From the NCBI GenBank assembly GCA_021464525.1, contig JADRCO010000941.1, positions 1 through 24,335 on the forward strand: 24,335 nt of DNA, read 5' to 3'. This DNA comes from Rhizophagus sp. LPA8_4_AMF (taxonomy: Eukaryota > Glomeromycota > Glomeromycetes > Glomerales > Glomeraceae). Positions 1 through 7,839 of the stretch are shown here, in pieces. Below the pieces are notes generated by a model. The model saw nothing but the letters and a program-made list of their open reading frames with translations. It searched no databases and was not told where the DNA came from. The number at the start of each line of letters is the position of its first letter. Position 1 is the stretch's first letter. A program made the translations under genes and the position numbers.

Positions 1-345
1 TTTTTATTTAATAATTTAACGTTTTGCAAACATTTTTAGAAATTTTAATAAAAAAATGTTGCAAAAACGTTTTTATTTAATAATTAAATGTTTTGCAACA
101 TTTTTAGACATTTTAATAAAAAAACATTGCAAAAACATTTTTTATTTAATAATTAGACGTTTTCACAAATGTTTTTACTTGTTTTAATAAAAAACGTTGT
201 AAAAACGTTTTTTATTTAATAATTTAATGTTTCGCAAACATTTTTAGAAATTTTAATAAAAAAATGTTGCGAAAATGTTATTTATTTAATATTTAACATT
301 TTGCAAACTTTTTACTGTTTTAATATAAACCATTGCGAAATGTTT
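1..345. repeat. 69-bp tandem repeat, about five copies
   Basis: A unit of about 69 bp is repeated about five times, with new copies starting near 1, 70, 138, 207 and 278; the array is cut by the left edge of the window. Each unit starts with TTTTTATTTAATAATT and contains two half-sites, ACGTTTTGCAAACATTTTT and AAAAAATGTTGCAAAAACGT, that are reverse complements, so every unit can fold into a hairpin. Copies differ by scattered substitutions, so the array is not brand new. No gene is visible in it. It could be a minisatellite or the subterminal repeat of a transposon. Confidence 0.85.
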
Positions 346-348
346 ACT

Positions 349-500
349 TGGTCCGGTCTGGTCCCAACCCGTCTAATTCAGTCCAGGTTAAATTTATAAT
401 CTGAAACCGGACCGGACCAGACCGAATATTTCAGTTTGGGTTGAAGCATCAACCTGGACTGGACCAACCTGAATTTTTGGTCCAGATTGCTGGATTAGGA
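349..500. repeat. GGTCC-rich nested inverted repeats
   Basis: This block is markedly richer in G and C than its surroundings and is built from variants of GGTCC/GGACC. Two exact 11-bp inverted pairs are nested: CGGTCTGGTCC (354-364) with GGACCAGACCG (414-424), and CAGTCCAGGTT (379-389) with AACCTGGACTG (451-461). It directly abuts the broken 3' end of the hAT transposase relic, so it may be a separate insertion or the structured end of an element. No reading frame is supported. Confidence 0.7.
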
Positions 501-507
501 CCGACCC

Positions 508-2001
508 AATTAGAGCTTTAGGATATGGCAACTCCTCCATACTGAGAAGTACTTCTTGTAGTTCAAATTTGATGTCAGCCAGTGTGCTGTAACACCTAAA
601 TAAGGTAAATGTGTTGGTGAACTCCAGGCATCTAAAGTTAAAGAAATATGCCGAACTTGTATAAACTGACTTTTGAGTGTATCTCTTCCTATTTCATATA
701 TTGCAAAAATTTGGTCTTTAAGAGTTTTTGTACATGGAACTTTATAACATTCATCAAATCCATTTATCATGTTAATAAAATCTGGATCTTCTACTATACT
801 TAAGTGTTATACTGTACCAATAACAAAGCCTATGACATTTTTTAGTTAATGATTCTTGTTTAGAAGAATCATGTGGGTTAATAATATTATCAGGTTTCTT
901 AAGTTTTTCTAATTCTTTTTCCTCATATCTCATTGCAATAGCTTTTGTAATTTTATGTATTCCTGATAAATGTGTCTTCATTGTACTTGGAGAACCACAC
1001 CATGCAAGCATTTTTTCACAACCATTAATCTGACAGACAGTTTTAGTATTATCATTAAATTTAAAAAATTTCCAAACCCAGCTAGTTTTAGGTAGGGAAT
1101 TGAGTCGACATCCAAAATTATTGTTCGATTAATTGGTTAAAATTTTTTAGTCAAGATCGACCAAAATTGACTAACAAGCTGTAATCGATTAAAGTTCAAT
1201 TAAGTACACTCGATCTAATAAAATTGAACAATTTATTGAGCAATTAATTGATTAAATGTCATAAATAATTAGTATTTTATTAGTAAATTAAAAATAATAA
1301 AAAATAAATATAACAGATAATAGATTATATAAATTTTATACAGTTTTATACTTTCGCATTATTTATTTATAAGGAACTATCAATTTTACACAGGTTTCAA
1401 AATTATTATTAAATTGACATACAGTATATTTCAAACAAACTACTCAAATACATTAAAATATTCGCTATTTACCAATTTTATCATTAAAGCATGTATAATA
1501 TTTTTAATTGATTTTATTTATTCGAGTATTATATAATCGATTTTACATGTTGCAAATTTATTTGATCAATTTTAATTTTTCGGGTACTCGATACACAAAA
1601 TCATTAGTCAAGTCACTTGACTTGATCGACCATGATCAATTTTAAATTGGTCGACTCAATTCCCTAGTTTTAGGTTTTGTGATTTTAGATGGAGGCTTTC
1701 TTTATTCTTTAATAAAGACTGTTTATTGACTTCTAATTCATCATTAATAATTATATTAAGGTCAGATATACGTAGATGCATCAGATATTGTGTTATCATT
1801 AATTTCTTGTATTGTTATAAAACTTTTCTCTAATAAAATTTCTGGTTCATATAAATAACTAGAATCATTTTCACTTTCATCTGCAATTTCTTGTACTGAA
1901 CTTTTTTCTTTTTCTGCTGCTTCTTCTGCTTCTTTGAGTATTTGCTTATGTTTATTTCTTGTAGTGGTCGCCATTTTTAATAGTTTAAAATGGGTAGCCA
2001 T
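508..2001 (-). pseudogene. Decayed hAT-family transposase, interrupted by a MITE
   Basis: Relic of a hAT transposase, the DDE-type nuclease of cut-and-paste DNA transposons. The N-terminal part (ATG at 2001 or more likely 1974) is acidic and lysine-rich. A BED-type zinc finger follows at about 1090-970: TSWVWKFFKF, then CQINGC, then HLSGIH. The catalytic core start is visible as LSIVEDPDFINMINGF near 770-800 and SLTLDAWSSPTHLPYLGVTA near 580-640, which carries the first catalytic Asp. Reading needs frameshifts near 1700, near 800 and near 560 (the frame of ELQEVLLSMEELPYP resumes). A 574-bp element sits at 1093-1666. The C-terminal catalytic Glu and dimerisation domain are missing. It is certainly inactive; the family call is strong. 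Confidence 0.88.
1093..1666. mobile_element. Non-autonomous hAT element (MITE), complete with TSD
   Basis: A 574-bp element with perfect 17-bp terminal inverted repeats, TAGGGAATTGAGTCGAC at 1093-1109 and its reverse complement at 1650-1666. It is flanked by the exact 8-bp direct repeat GTTTTAGG at 1085-1092 and 1667-1674. An 8-bp target duplication is the hallmark of hAT transposition. The interior is AT-rich with repeated GATCGACC-type subterminal motifs and the short palindrome CAAGTCACTTG, and has no coding capacity. It inserted just upstream of the BED finger of the transposase relic, so it is younger than that gene. Intact TIRs and TSD suggest a fairly recent insertion. Confidence 0.93.
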
Positions 2002-2070
2002 TTATGTAAATGTTTAATATTTTATTTAGTAGTTATTAATTAAGAAATTGGCAAATTATATTATTAATGA

Positions 2071-2514
2071 TTAATTCGTGATTCGTTTAACAACCGGACA
2101 AAATCACTATGATCACTAGGGGAAAATTTATCTCGTGATCCTGTGATTCAATTTTGATTAACATTTTTTTTTTGTCGTATAGCTCTCCACACCCTCTACA
2201 AAATAAAAAAAAAAGATCGCCGAAATTGGACTAATAGTTCGTAAGATAATCGTAAAACTATTTTTTTCGGAGCATTCAGATTCAAAATATGGAATCCAGT
2301 CATCTTCCGGAAAAAATCGGGGTTGCGATTATCTCACGATCTATTGGTCCAATTTCGGTGATCTTTTTTTTATTTTGTAGAGGGCGTGAAGAGCTATGCG
2401 ACAAAATAATGTTAATCGAAATTGAATCACAGGATCACGAGATAATCGCAAAAACGAATTTTTTTTTAAATTTGCCCAAGTGATTGTCCGGTTGTTACAC
2501 GAATCACGAATTAA
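2071..2514. mobile_element. 444-bp palindromic (foldback) element with TTAA ends
   Basis: Almost the whole segment is one inverted repeat: two arms of roughly 210-215 bp meet near 2285-2290 with practically no loop. The outer ends read TTAATTCGTGATTCG and CGAATCACGAATTAA, followed inward by CAACCGGACA and its complement. The arms match over most of their length with point differences and small indels. TTAA at both ends could be a piggyBac-type target duplication, but since TTAA is its own complement it could equally belong to the terminal repeat. No protein is encoded; the open frame at 2289-2483 lies inside one arm and is chance. Confidence 0.85.
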
Positions 2515-3063
2515 ATAATATTGTATTGATATTGGATTAACAAAAATTGATGAGGCTGTTCATTGGGTACAAGAGGAACAATTAATAATAATTATTAGAT
2601 AAATCTAGGACGATTTTCTTGTAATTTTAACGAAGAGTCTATACATAAGAAAAATTCCATCTCTTTTTCAATGAATATTCAGAAGTATCATCTAATCTCA
2701 AATCTATTCCAATGTATCACAGTGATTAATTAATTTTGTTCAATAGTGGTTATTTTCATTGTAAACCAAACCAAATAAAGAAAATTAATATCATTGAATT
2801 AATTAACTCAATAATAATTATAATCGTTATAGAAATCCATATAAAGAAAATAAATATATAAATAATAATTTATTAAATAATCATTAATAACTAAAATAAG
2901 AATTAAAATAAACGATCATAACATGTGATCATTTGACCAAAGATTTGCTTCGGAATATCGGAAATTAACAGTAGACAATCAGCTAAAATCATATTGTTAG
3001 TTTAAAAGAAACTAATGACAATGATTGGCAATGATCTGCAAAAGTCATAAACCTTAATCCGCG
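2515..3063. other. AT-rich intergenic DNA with a short coding-like scrap
   Basis: I see no gene here. A short plus-strand open stretch at 2528-2602 reads IDEAVHWVQEEQ, which has a protein-like composition and stops at 2600; it may be the tail of a gene broken by the adjacent palindromic element, but I do not recognise the family. The rest is AT-rich sequence without obvious repeats. Confidence 0.3.
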
Positions 3064-3120
3064 TTAATTTTGGCCCAAATGATCAACATTCAGATCAAGT
3101 GAGCCAAATCCGCCCATATG
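3064..3120 (+). repeat. Left arm of a distant inverted repeat pair
   Basis: This 57-bp block ends GAGCCAAATCCGCCCATATG and is matched in opposite orientation at 5602-5662, which begins CATATGGGCGGATTTGGCTC. The match extends through ATGATCAACATTC on this side against its near complement on the other, with a few substitutions and a 3-nt insertion. The pair encloses the epimerase-like gene at a span of about 2.6 kb. Confidence 0.75.
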
Positions 3121-3149
3121 CATAAAGTTAGTTTTGCTGCAACAATTAC

Positions 3150-3242
3150 AATAGGTTCGATTTTTTCATGCGGTTTTCGATTAATCGATTCTGAATCGAT
3201 TTTCGATTAATTCGATTATTGCAGATTCGATTCCAATCCCTA
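3150..3242. mobile_element. Partial MITE related to the 1093-1666 hAT element
   Basis: The stretch is built from CGATTAAT and GAATCGATT words that form local palindromes (around 3176-3216) and ends in ATTCCAATCCCTA. Read in reverse this end is TAGGGATTGGAATCGAA, resembling the terminal repeat TAGGGAATTGAGTCGAC of the upstream MITE, and both continue into a CGATTAATT motif. Only one end can be recognised, so it is probably a truncated copy of a related family. Confidence 0.5.
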
Positions 3243-3253
3243 CTACGGCATTA

Positions 3254-3410
3254 AGTTATAACCTTCCAACACTCTTCCAACTCTGTTACAACTATTACGG
3301 CACGCAACACTAGTATGATTATGTGGGAACTCATAACAGGTTGTAAGCCTTTTTCTGACGTTGAACATATTTGTATTTTTCTACTATTTCTTCCCCATTA
3401 TCTTCTATGA
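3254..3410 (+). pseudogene. Protein kinase C-lobe fragment
   Basis: The frame open from 3254 to the stop at 3408-3410 contains SMIMWELITGCKPFSDVEH at about 3312-3368. This matches the alpha-F to alpha-G region of TKL-type kinases of this fungal group (G-M-I-M-W-E-L-x-T-G-x-x-P-F). The sequence before it is not recognisable kinase, and after it the frame runs into hydrophobic non-kinase residues and stops. It is a fragment of about 20 conserved codons, so a dead remnant of a kinase gene on the opposite strand from the large kinase gene at the right of the window. Confidence 0.6.
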
Positions 3411-3599
3411 GCTCGTCCATATCTGTTGGGTAATAGAACTTAGAAAAATTCGCTTGAAAATATTTGGCGTAATTCATTGTCGTCATAATACTCAGTATTC
3501 AGTTGGTGCAAATATCATGATCAGCATGTTGCACAGTTGCCATTTTCTGATCTTGTGCATTGATTGGTTATTTGGCATTAATTCATTACGAATGTAGGA

Positions 3600-3808
3600 C
3601 GTATCGTTTATATATAATAACAGTTAATCTACCATTGAGGTAATTTACCCAAAGTAGAAAATCTAAATATCCTCTAGAGATTACGAAAATCAACGGTCTT
3701 AAATTAAAGTTAACCGATTATTTAGGTTATGATCTTCACAAAAATCTGTATTTATTTACCCTTCTTTCTCCTTCATTCACGAAAATACCGAACGATATAA
3801 ATTTGCAC
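3600..3808 (+). promoter_or_regulatory. Putative core promoter and 5' leader of the epimerase-like gene
   Basis: Between the kinase fragment and the start codon lie a TATA-like run TTTATATATAATAA at 3607-3620, about 190 nt upstream of the ATG, and a pyrimidine-rich tract CCCTTCTTTCTCCTTCATTC at about 3759-3778 close to the likely transcription start. Pyrimidine-rich tracts just before the initiation site are common in fungal promoters. Assignment rests on position and composition only. Confidence 0.35.
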
Positions 3809-4669
3809 ATGGCCCAAGATTCCAAGCCAATATTTGCCGAAGCATCTGGAAATACCTTTCTAATATTTGATTATTTAGATAAATATGAACATAACTTACA
3901 TGAAAACATTGTTCGCCGTTATCATCAGGAATTTGGTTTCGAGAGAATTGATTCTTGTCTTGTCCTTACGAAAGTCAGCGAAGAATTTAAACCAACTCAG
4001 CTTCAGAGTCTAAACTCTGTTCTTCTAATGAGAATGTACGTTTATGAGCCTGGTGATGGATTTTGTGGTAATGGAGCTAGGGTTGTTTCAAAATATTGCT
4101 TTCATAAATATAAAAACCTTTATAGTCGATTTTTTATTTTATGCAATGATAATTTGCATGAGCTTCTTCAACGAGATGCTGAATATCTTGTTGAAATGGG
4201 TCAATCCTGCTATGATGATCCAGCTAAAGAATTTATCAAGAAAGGAGTTTTGGATGACGAAGGGAAGTTAATTGCTGGTGGTATTACTTGGCATTATGTT
4301 AGTACGTCAGAACCACATCTTATCACCTCTGACAAAATTGATGAGGATAAATTAATTAGTATCGGTAATTCTTTGAATCAAGATCCGCGATTTCCGATCG
4401 GGATTAATTTAAATAGGGTTTTGATTCTTGACAATTCCACAATTAACGTGCTAACTTTTGAGCGAGGTATTAATCGACTAACTTTGTCTTGTGGATCTGG
4501 TTCGACAAGTTGTGCTACTTTATCGAGGCGTTTAAAACTTATAGACCAAGCTAAGAAGTGCGTGGTTACAGTTAAGGTACGAGGAGGGTATATGGTTGTT
4601 CATTATGAAGATGATAAGGTTTACTTGAGTGGTCCAAGTGTAGTTGAAGGTATCGATAAAATTGAATAG
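3809..4669 (+). CDS. Diaminopimelate-epimerase-fold (DapF-like) racemase
   Basis: A single-exon gene for 286 residues, close to the usual DapF length of about 275. DapF enzymes are cofactor-free racemases using two cysteines as acid and base. Visible landmarks are SGNTF (Asn15, matching GxGNDF), the first catalytic Cys86 in FCGNGAR, SEPH (167-170), DPRFPIGINLN (192-202), Glu218-Arg219 in FERG, the second catalytic Cys228 in SCGSGS, and the C-terminal SGPSVVEG. Cys86, Cys228, Asn15, Asn200 and Glu218/Arg219 are kept. The FNADGS-type motif before Cys86 is YEPGDG, and the usual GNPH is SEPH, so the substrate may not be diaminopimelate. Fungi lack the diaminopimelate lysine pathway, so bacterial origin is likely. 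The start chosen is ATG 3809; a TTG two codons upstream is less likely in a eukaryote. Lack of introns and lower A+T set it apart from its surroundings. The protein looks intact; no localisation signal is seen. Confidence 0.88.
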   Translation: MAQDSKPIFAEASGNTFLIFDYLDKYEHNLHENIVRRYHQEFGFERIDSCLVLTKVSEEFKPTQLQSLNSVLLMRMYVYEPGDGFCGNGARVVSKYCFHKYKNLYSRFFILCNDNLHELLQRDAEYLVEMGQSCYDDPAKEFIKKGVLDDEGKLIAGGITWHYVSTSEPHLITSDKIDEDKLISIGNSLNQDPRFPIGINLNRVLILDNSTINVLTFERGINRLTLSCGSGSTSCATLSRRLKLIDQAKKCVVTVKVRGGYMVVHYEDDKVYLSGPSVVEGIDKIE

Positions 4670-5461
4670 TATCAAATACGTTACAGCGGTTACACTTAGA
4701 CTGTTACGTAATTTATGCAAAATTATTTAAGTTACATGTATTATTTATAATCGCATTTTTTTTTAGATTATACTAGCGTAGGCCGTTAGGGTGACACACT
4801 GATTGATTAATCAAAACTATGTCAACAACCTTGTTAATTTTACTATGAACAGATTTTTCACATTACACAGGGTGCCGTTTTTAAATTCAATTTCAGGATT
4901 TTACAATGCGAAATGAATAACACAAATTATAATTTAAAATGATCAAGTCGATATCGTATTCAATATTAATAAATTAATAAAGTTTTTATCATAAAATTAA
5001 TATACTATTTTCAAATAAAATTTCAAATAACATGTTTGCTTTCTTTTCACGCCCATTATCTTCAAGATCTTCCTGAGGTAACTTTATTTAGATGCTCTCT
5101 CATGACATTTTCTGGCTCTAAGTTCCATTAAATCCAAAGAATTACAACCAATTTTGGCAAGTGGCACACTTGTTAATCATAATTTGAATTGCTGAAGGCT
5201 ACTTGTCATATTTGAATGGGTTTTAACATCAGTAAATTTTTTGGGACACAGATCCCTAGAGTTTCCATAAATTGTTATAGAATCCTTAGAGATCTGGTAT
5301 TTTATGGATTCCTTAAAAATTCCTAAATAAATCTTAAGGATCTATTTTTAAGTTCTCGTAAAATGATCTACAAATCAATCATTTCATTTCAAAGTCATAT
5401 GACCTGCCGATTTAAAAAAAAGTTAAAAAAAAATCAGCTAATCTTTTTTTAACGAAATCTT
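4670..5461. other. Downstream region of the epimerase-like gene, mostly non-coding
   Basis: I see no supported gene. The stretch directly after the stop would hold the 3' untranslated region. On the minus strand at about 5045-5190 there is a coding-like scrap (LAKIGCNSLDLMELRARKC, then a stop, then LRKILKIMGVKRKQTC) that I cannot assign. At 5240-5345 purine-rich words such as GGATTCC, GATCC and CCTTAGAGAT recur, giving a weak low-complexity pattern. Confidence 0.3.
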
Positions 5462-5566
5462 TCCCTTAACCCCTCATGCGTAATTTTCCTACCCCTTCAC
5501 ACATTCTTTTTCTTTCCCCTTCACATGTTTTTTTTCTTCACCCTTTACACGTTCTTTCCTATACCA
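5462..5566. repeat. Degenerate polypyrimidine tandem repeat
   Basis: About four imperfect copies of a roughly 25-bp unit of the form CCCCTTCACACATTCTTTTT. The strand is almost purely C and T over about 100 bp apart from the recurring ACAC/ACAT step. No coding frame is supported. Confidence 0.6.
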
Positions 5567-5601
5567 TTTATAGATATTTAAAATTATATTAAATTATTCA
5601 A

Positions 5602-5662
5602 CATATGGGCGGATTTGGCTCACTTGATGATCGGAATGTCGATCATTTCGGCCGAAATTAAT
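5602..5662 (-). repeat. Right arm of the inverted repeat pair
   Basis: Begins CATATGGGCGGATTTGGCTC and continues through ATCATTTCGGCCGAAATTAA; the reverse complement matches 3064-3120. The two arms share the same sharp inner boundary at CATATG, so that end is probably the true terminus of the repeat family. Whether the arms are the ends of one mobile unit or two independent solo copies cannot be told from the sequence alone. Confidence 0.75.
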
Positions 5663-5734
5663 GTAAACTCATTATTAATTTATTTTAAAATTTAATCCTT
5701 ACTTACTTCCACCTGTATCCATCAACATTTTCAA

Positions 5735-6117
5735 TTTCGATTTTGATAAGTTAAGAAGGTATTCTTTTGAGTCTTTATTATCAAGGTTAATGTGAAATAT
5801 GAATCTTCAATATTAGAATGATCATGCATAAATTGTACAAGTTGATTTAAGTGTATCTCAAAAATTCCAACGTTATCTTCTGAAGTAATAAGTAACATTT
5901 TCTTCATAAACGGATTTTGTGGTTTAATATATCATTTAATTGTTTTTTGGAAACATGATTAGATTTATACTTTTTTTGTCGTTTAGGTAAACATGAATTA
6001 CAAGTTTAGAAAACCGATTTTTTAGTTATTTTAAATGCATTTTCAGAAAAAATATGATGACAACCATTCCAATAAGATACTTTAAAAGGTAAAACACGTT
6101 GATTCAAAGACGTGTTG
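5735..6117 (-). pseudogene. Frameshifted relic of an unknown Cys-containing protein
   Basis: Reading the minus strand from 6117, three frames in turn give protein-like sequence: TNTSLNQRVLPFKVSYWNGC, then CNSCLPKRQKKYKSNHVSKK after a shift near 6005, then a third segment ending in LNQLVQFMHDHSNIEDSYFT. The CxxC followed by a basic stretch could be half of a zinc-binding motif. At least two frameshifts and in-frame stops make it non-functional. I do not recognise the family; the call rests on codon-like composition across consecutive frames. Confidence 0.4.
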
Positions 6118-6650
6118 GTCAAAAGTAAAAATGCGTGGCTTATAAAAAAAATTTAGTAGCATTTTAATAGAAAATGATCAGCCAATCATTTTTGCTGCAC
6201 GCTGTAAGGTAGTGTTACCTGTCAGTCATGTGACCGTGCCACAAGGATCAATTACAATTGTTAACAAAATCACGTTTATTAGTATTTTCCCACGTTCTAC
6301 AATATGATAAAATTATTATATATTCAAAATTTCAAAAACTTAAATTTCAAGAAGTCCAAAAATTACACTATAGATATAAAATCGAATAATAAATTCTATA
6401 AGTTTCTTCAAAATAATAAAATATTGTTAAAAAAGGTAAATGAATAAGTTAATATTGTTATTATAATTATAAATGAGATAATATTATTTATTCCTAAAAT
6501 AGGTTAATCATGTTAAGGAGTAAAAATAATAAATAAAATCAATGAAACCCAAAATAATAAAATGTTTTTCCAAGAATAGTTTAGCCTCATTACGAGGTGA
6601 TCATTTGATAAAAATACATTTTTAAAAAGTAAACACCTAATTTAATTATA
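6118..6650. other. Non-coding AT-rich stretch
   Basis: No gene is visible. It holds a TATA-like GGCTTATAAAAAAA at about 6137 and the E-box-type word GTCATGTGAC at 6225-6234, which could mark an old promoter, but no intact gene starts nearby on either strand. Confidence 0.3.
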
Positions 6651-6743
6651 ATGTTGATCCCTTCAAATAGTGCTGCGCACTATGTAAGTCCAGACCCTAC
6701 AACGCCTGCACCCGCGGAGAAATTTACCGTACGAGTTTTATAA
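6651..6743 (+). other. GC-rich islet with a 30-codon open frame
   Basis: In otherwise very AT-rich DNA, about 60 bp around 6670-6730 is close to balanced in base composition and is open from ATG 6651 to TAA 6741-6743. The peptide contains SPDPTTPAPAEKFTVRVL. It is too short for a confident gene and there is no intron signal before it that I can defend. It may be the last exon of a lost gene or the end of an inserted sequence. Confidence 0.3.
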
Positions 6744-6859
6744 TAAATATGTTACGCCATACATAAAAATTTATTTCAGAACTTAATAGAATTTTACTAT
6801 AAGATAAAATATACATAATTTTTAATAAAAAAAATAACCGAAAAAAAACGAGCTAAAAT

Positions 6860-7520
6860 TAAACTGCTTGATTAACAATAGTATCATCCATTGCTAAGAA
6901 GCTTTAAAATTTTATGTTCCATTTCAGGCCAATAATCTTCCATCCACCATTGTTCATTGCATCTCTAATGTATTTCCGAGCTTTTTCAACACTTACCCTA
7001 TAATAACTAAATCATAAAAAAGTTATTGTTGATTATTATTCATTTTTTTTTTAAAAAAAAAATAAAATACTTACTAAACTTACATTACTTCTGGAATCCA
7101 AGACCTCAAAACGTCTTTGATAAGGTAATAAATAAAAAAGTTCAATTTCTGCTATAATTTCGCTTTTTGTACGTAGTACAAGGCACGATCATTATTCATT
7201 TTAATCTCGTCACCAAGTAAACCAATAATTAAATTCATTAAATATATAACAATTATGAATGAAAATACTGTGAATAATATTGCATTTTCAATTGTTGGTT
7301 TTGGTGACCAAGGTGAGAATGAATTTTGATTCCCTAAAATTATTTGTTATACAAGTTTATAAGTTACATCTATGATAAATAATAATCAATGTTAATAGTT
7401 ACTTATTAAAAATAAGAGAGGTGGGATACGAAGAAAATAAATTGGTATTTCCACTAGAAACTTGAATAAGAGTTTCATTTATGATATTTCCATTTTCATC
7501 AACTTGATTATAAGTATTAG
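6860..7520 (-). pseudogene. TRP-like ion channel C-terminus, decayed but with introns visible
   Basis: The pore-to-C-terminal part of a fungal TRP-type ion transport channel, which in intact form would be a six-helix membrane protein. One exon (about 7520-7403) encodes VSSGNTNLFSSYPTSLIFNK, the pore approach. After an intron (7334-7402, GTAACT...TTTTAG) a second exon from 7333 encodes FSPWSPKPTIENAILF and the last membrane helix TVFSFIIVIYLMNLIIGLLG, then a cytosolic segment IAEIELFYLLPYQRR, reached only after a 1-nt frameshift near 7165. A third piece (about 7012-6860) gives VEKARKYIRDAMNNGGW. Frameshifts, stops and the missing first four helices make it a relic. Confidence 0.7.
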
Positions 7521-7839
7521 AAAGAGTTTAATTACAAGTTCTTAAAGTCAATTGTCTCTAAACCAAATTCTAATACAAATAAAATAAGTACCTAAGTTCT
7601 TTATAATTTATCTCTAACATATGAATGTTTATCGCTCTCTACATGTTATAAGGTCTAAATATTCTGCATTATAGAACCAAATAATCATTGATTATTATAA
7701 AAAATGGACAAAATGTGTGAATTAGAAGTAGGATGTTTTGAAATCAAAATTATTATGAAGTTGTTCTTTAAATAAAATGTTAAAATCAGTGTAAACAATC
7801 AATCCAAATATTTTATCATTTATTAAAACAACATTTTGG

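Noticed and set aside
1..345. CRISPR-like array
   Set aside because: The repeats are contiguous 69-bp units without unique spacers, in a eukaryotic setting with introns.
2289..2483. 64-codon plus-strand open frame
   Set aside because: It lies wholly within one arm of the palindromic element; its openness follows from the repeat and no protein family is seen.
3361..3597. 78-codon plus-strand frame (MNIFVFFYYFF...)
   Set aside because: In part it overlaps the kinase fragment, has no ATG at its annotated start, and is hydrophobic low-information sequence.
4044..4271. 75-codon frame inside the racemase gene
   Set aside because: It is an out-of-frame shadow of the clearly conserved DapF-like coding sequence, as is the minus-strand frame at 4532-4720.
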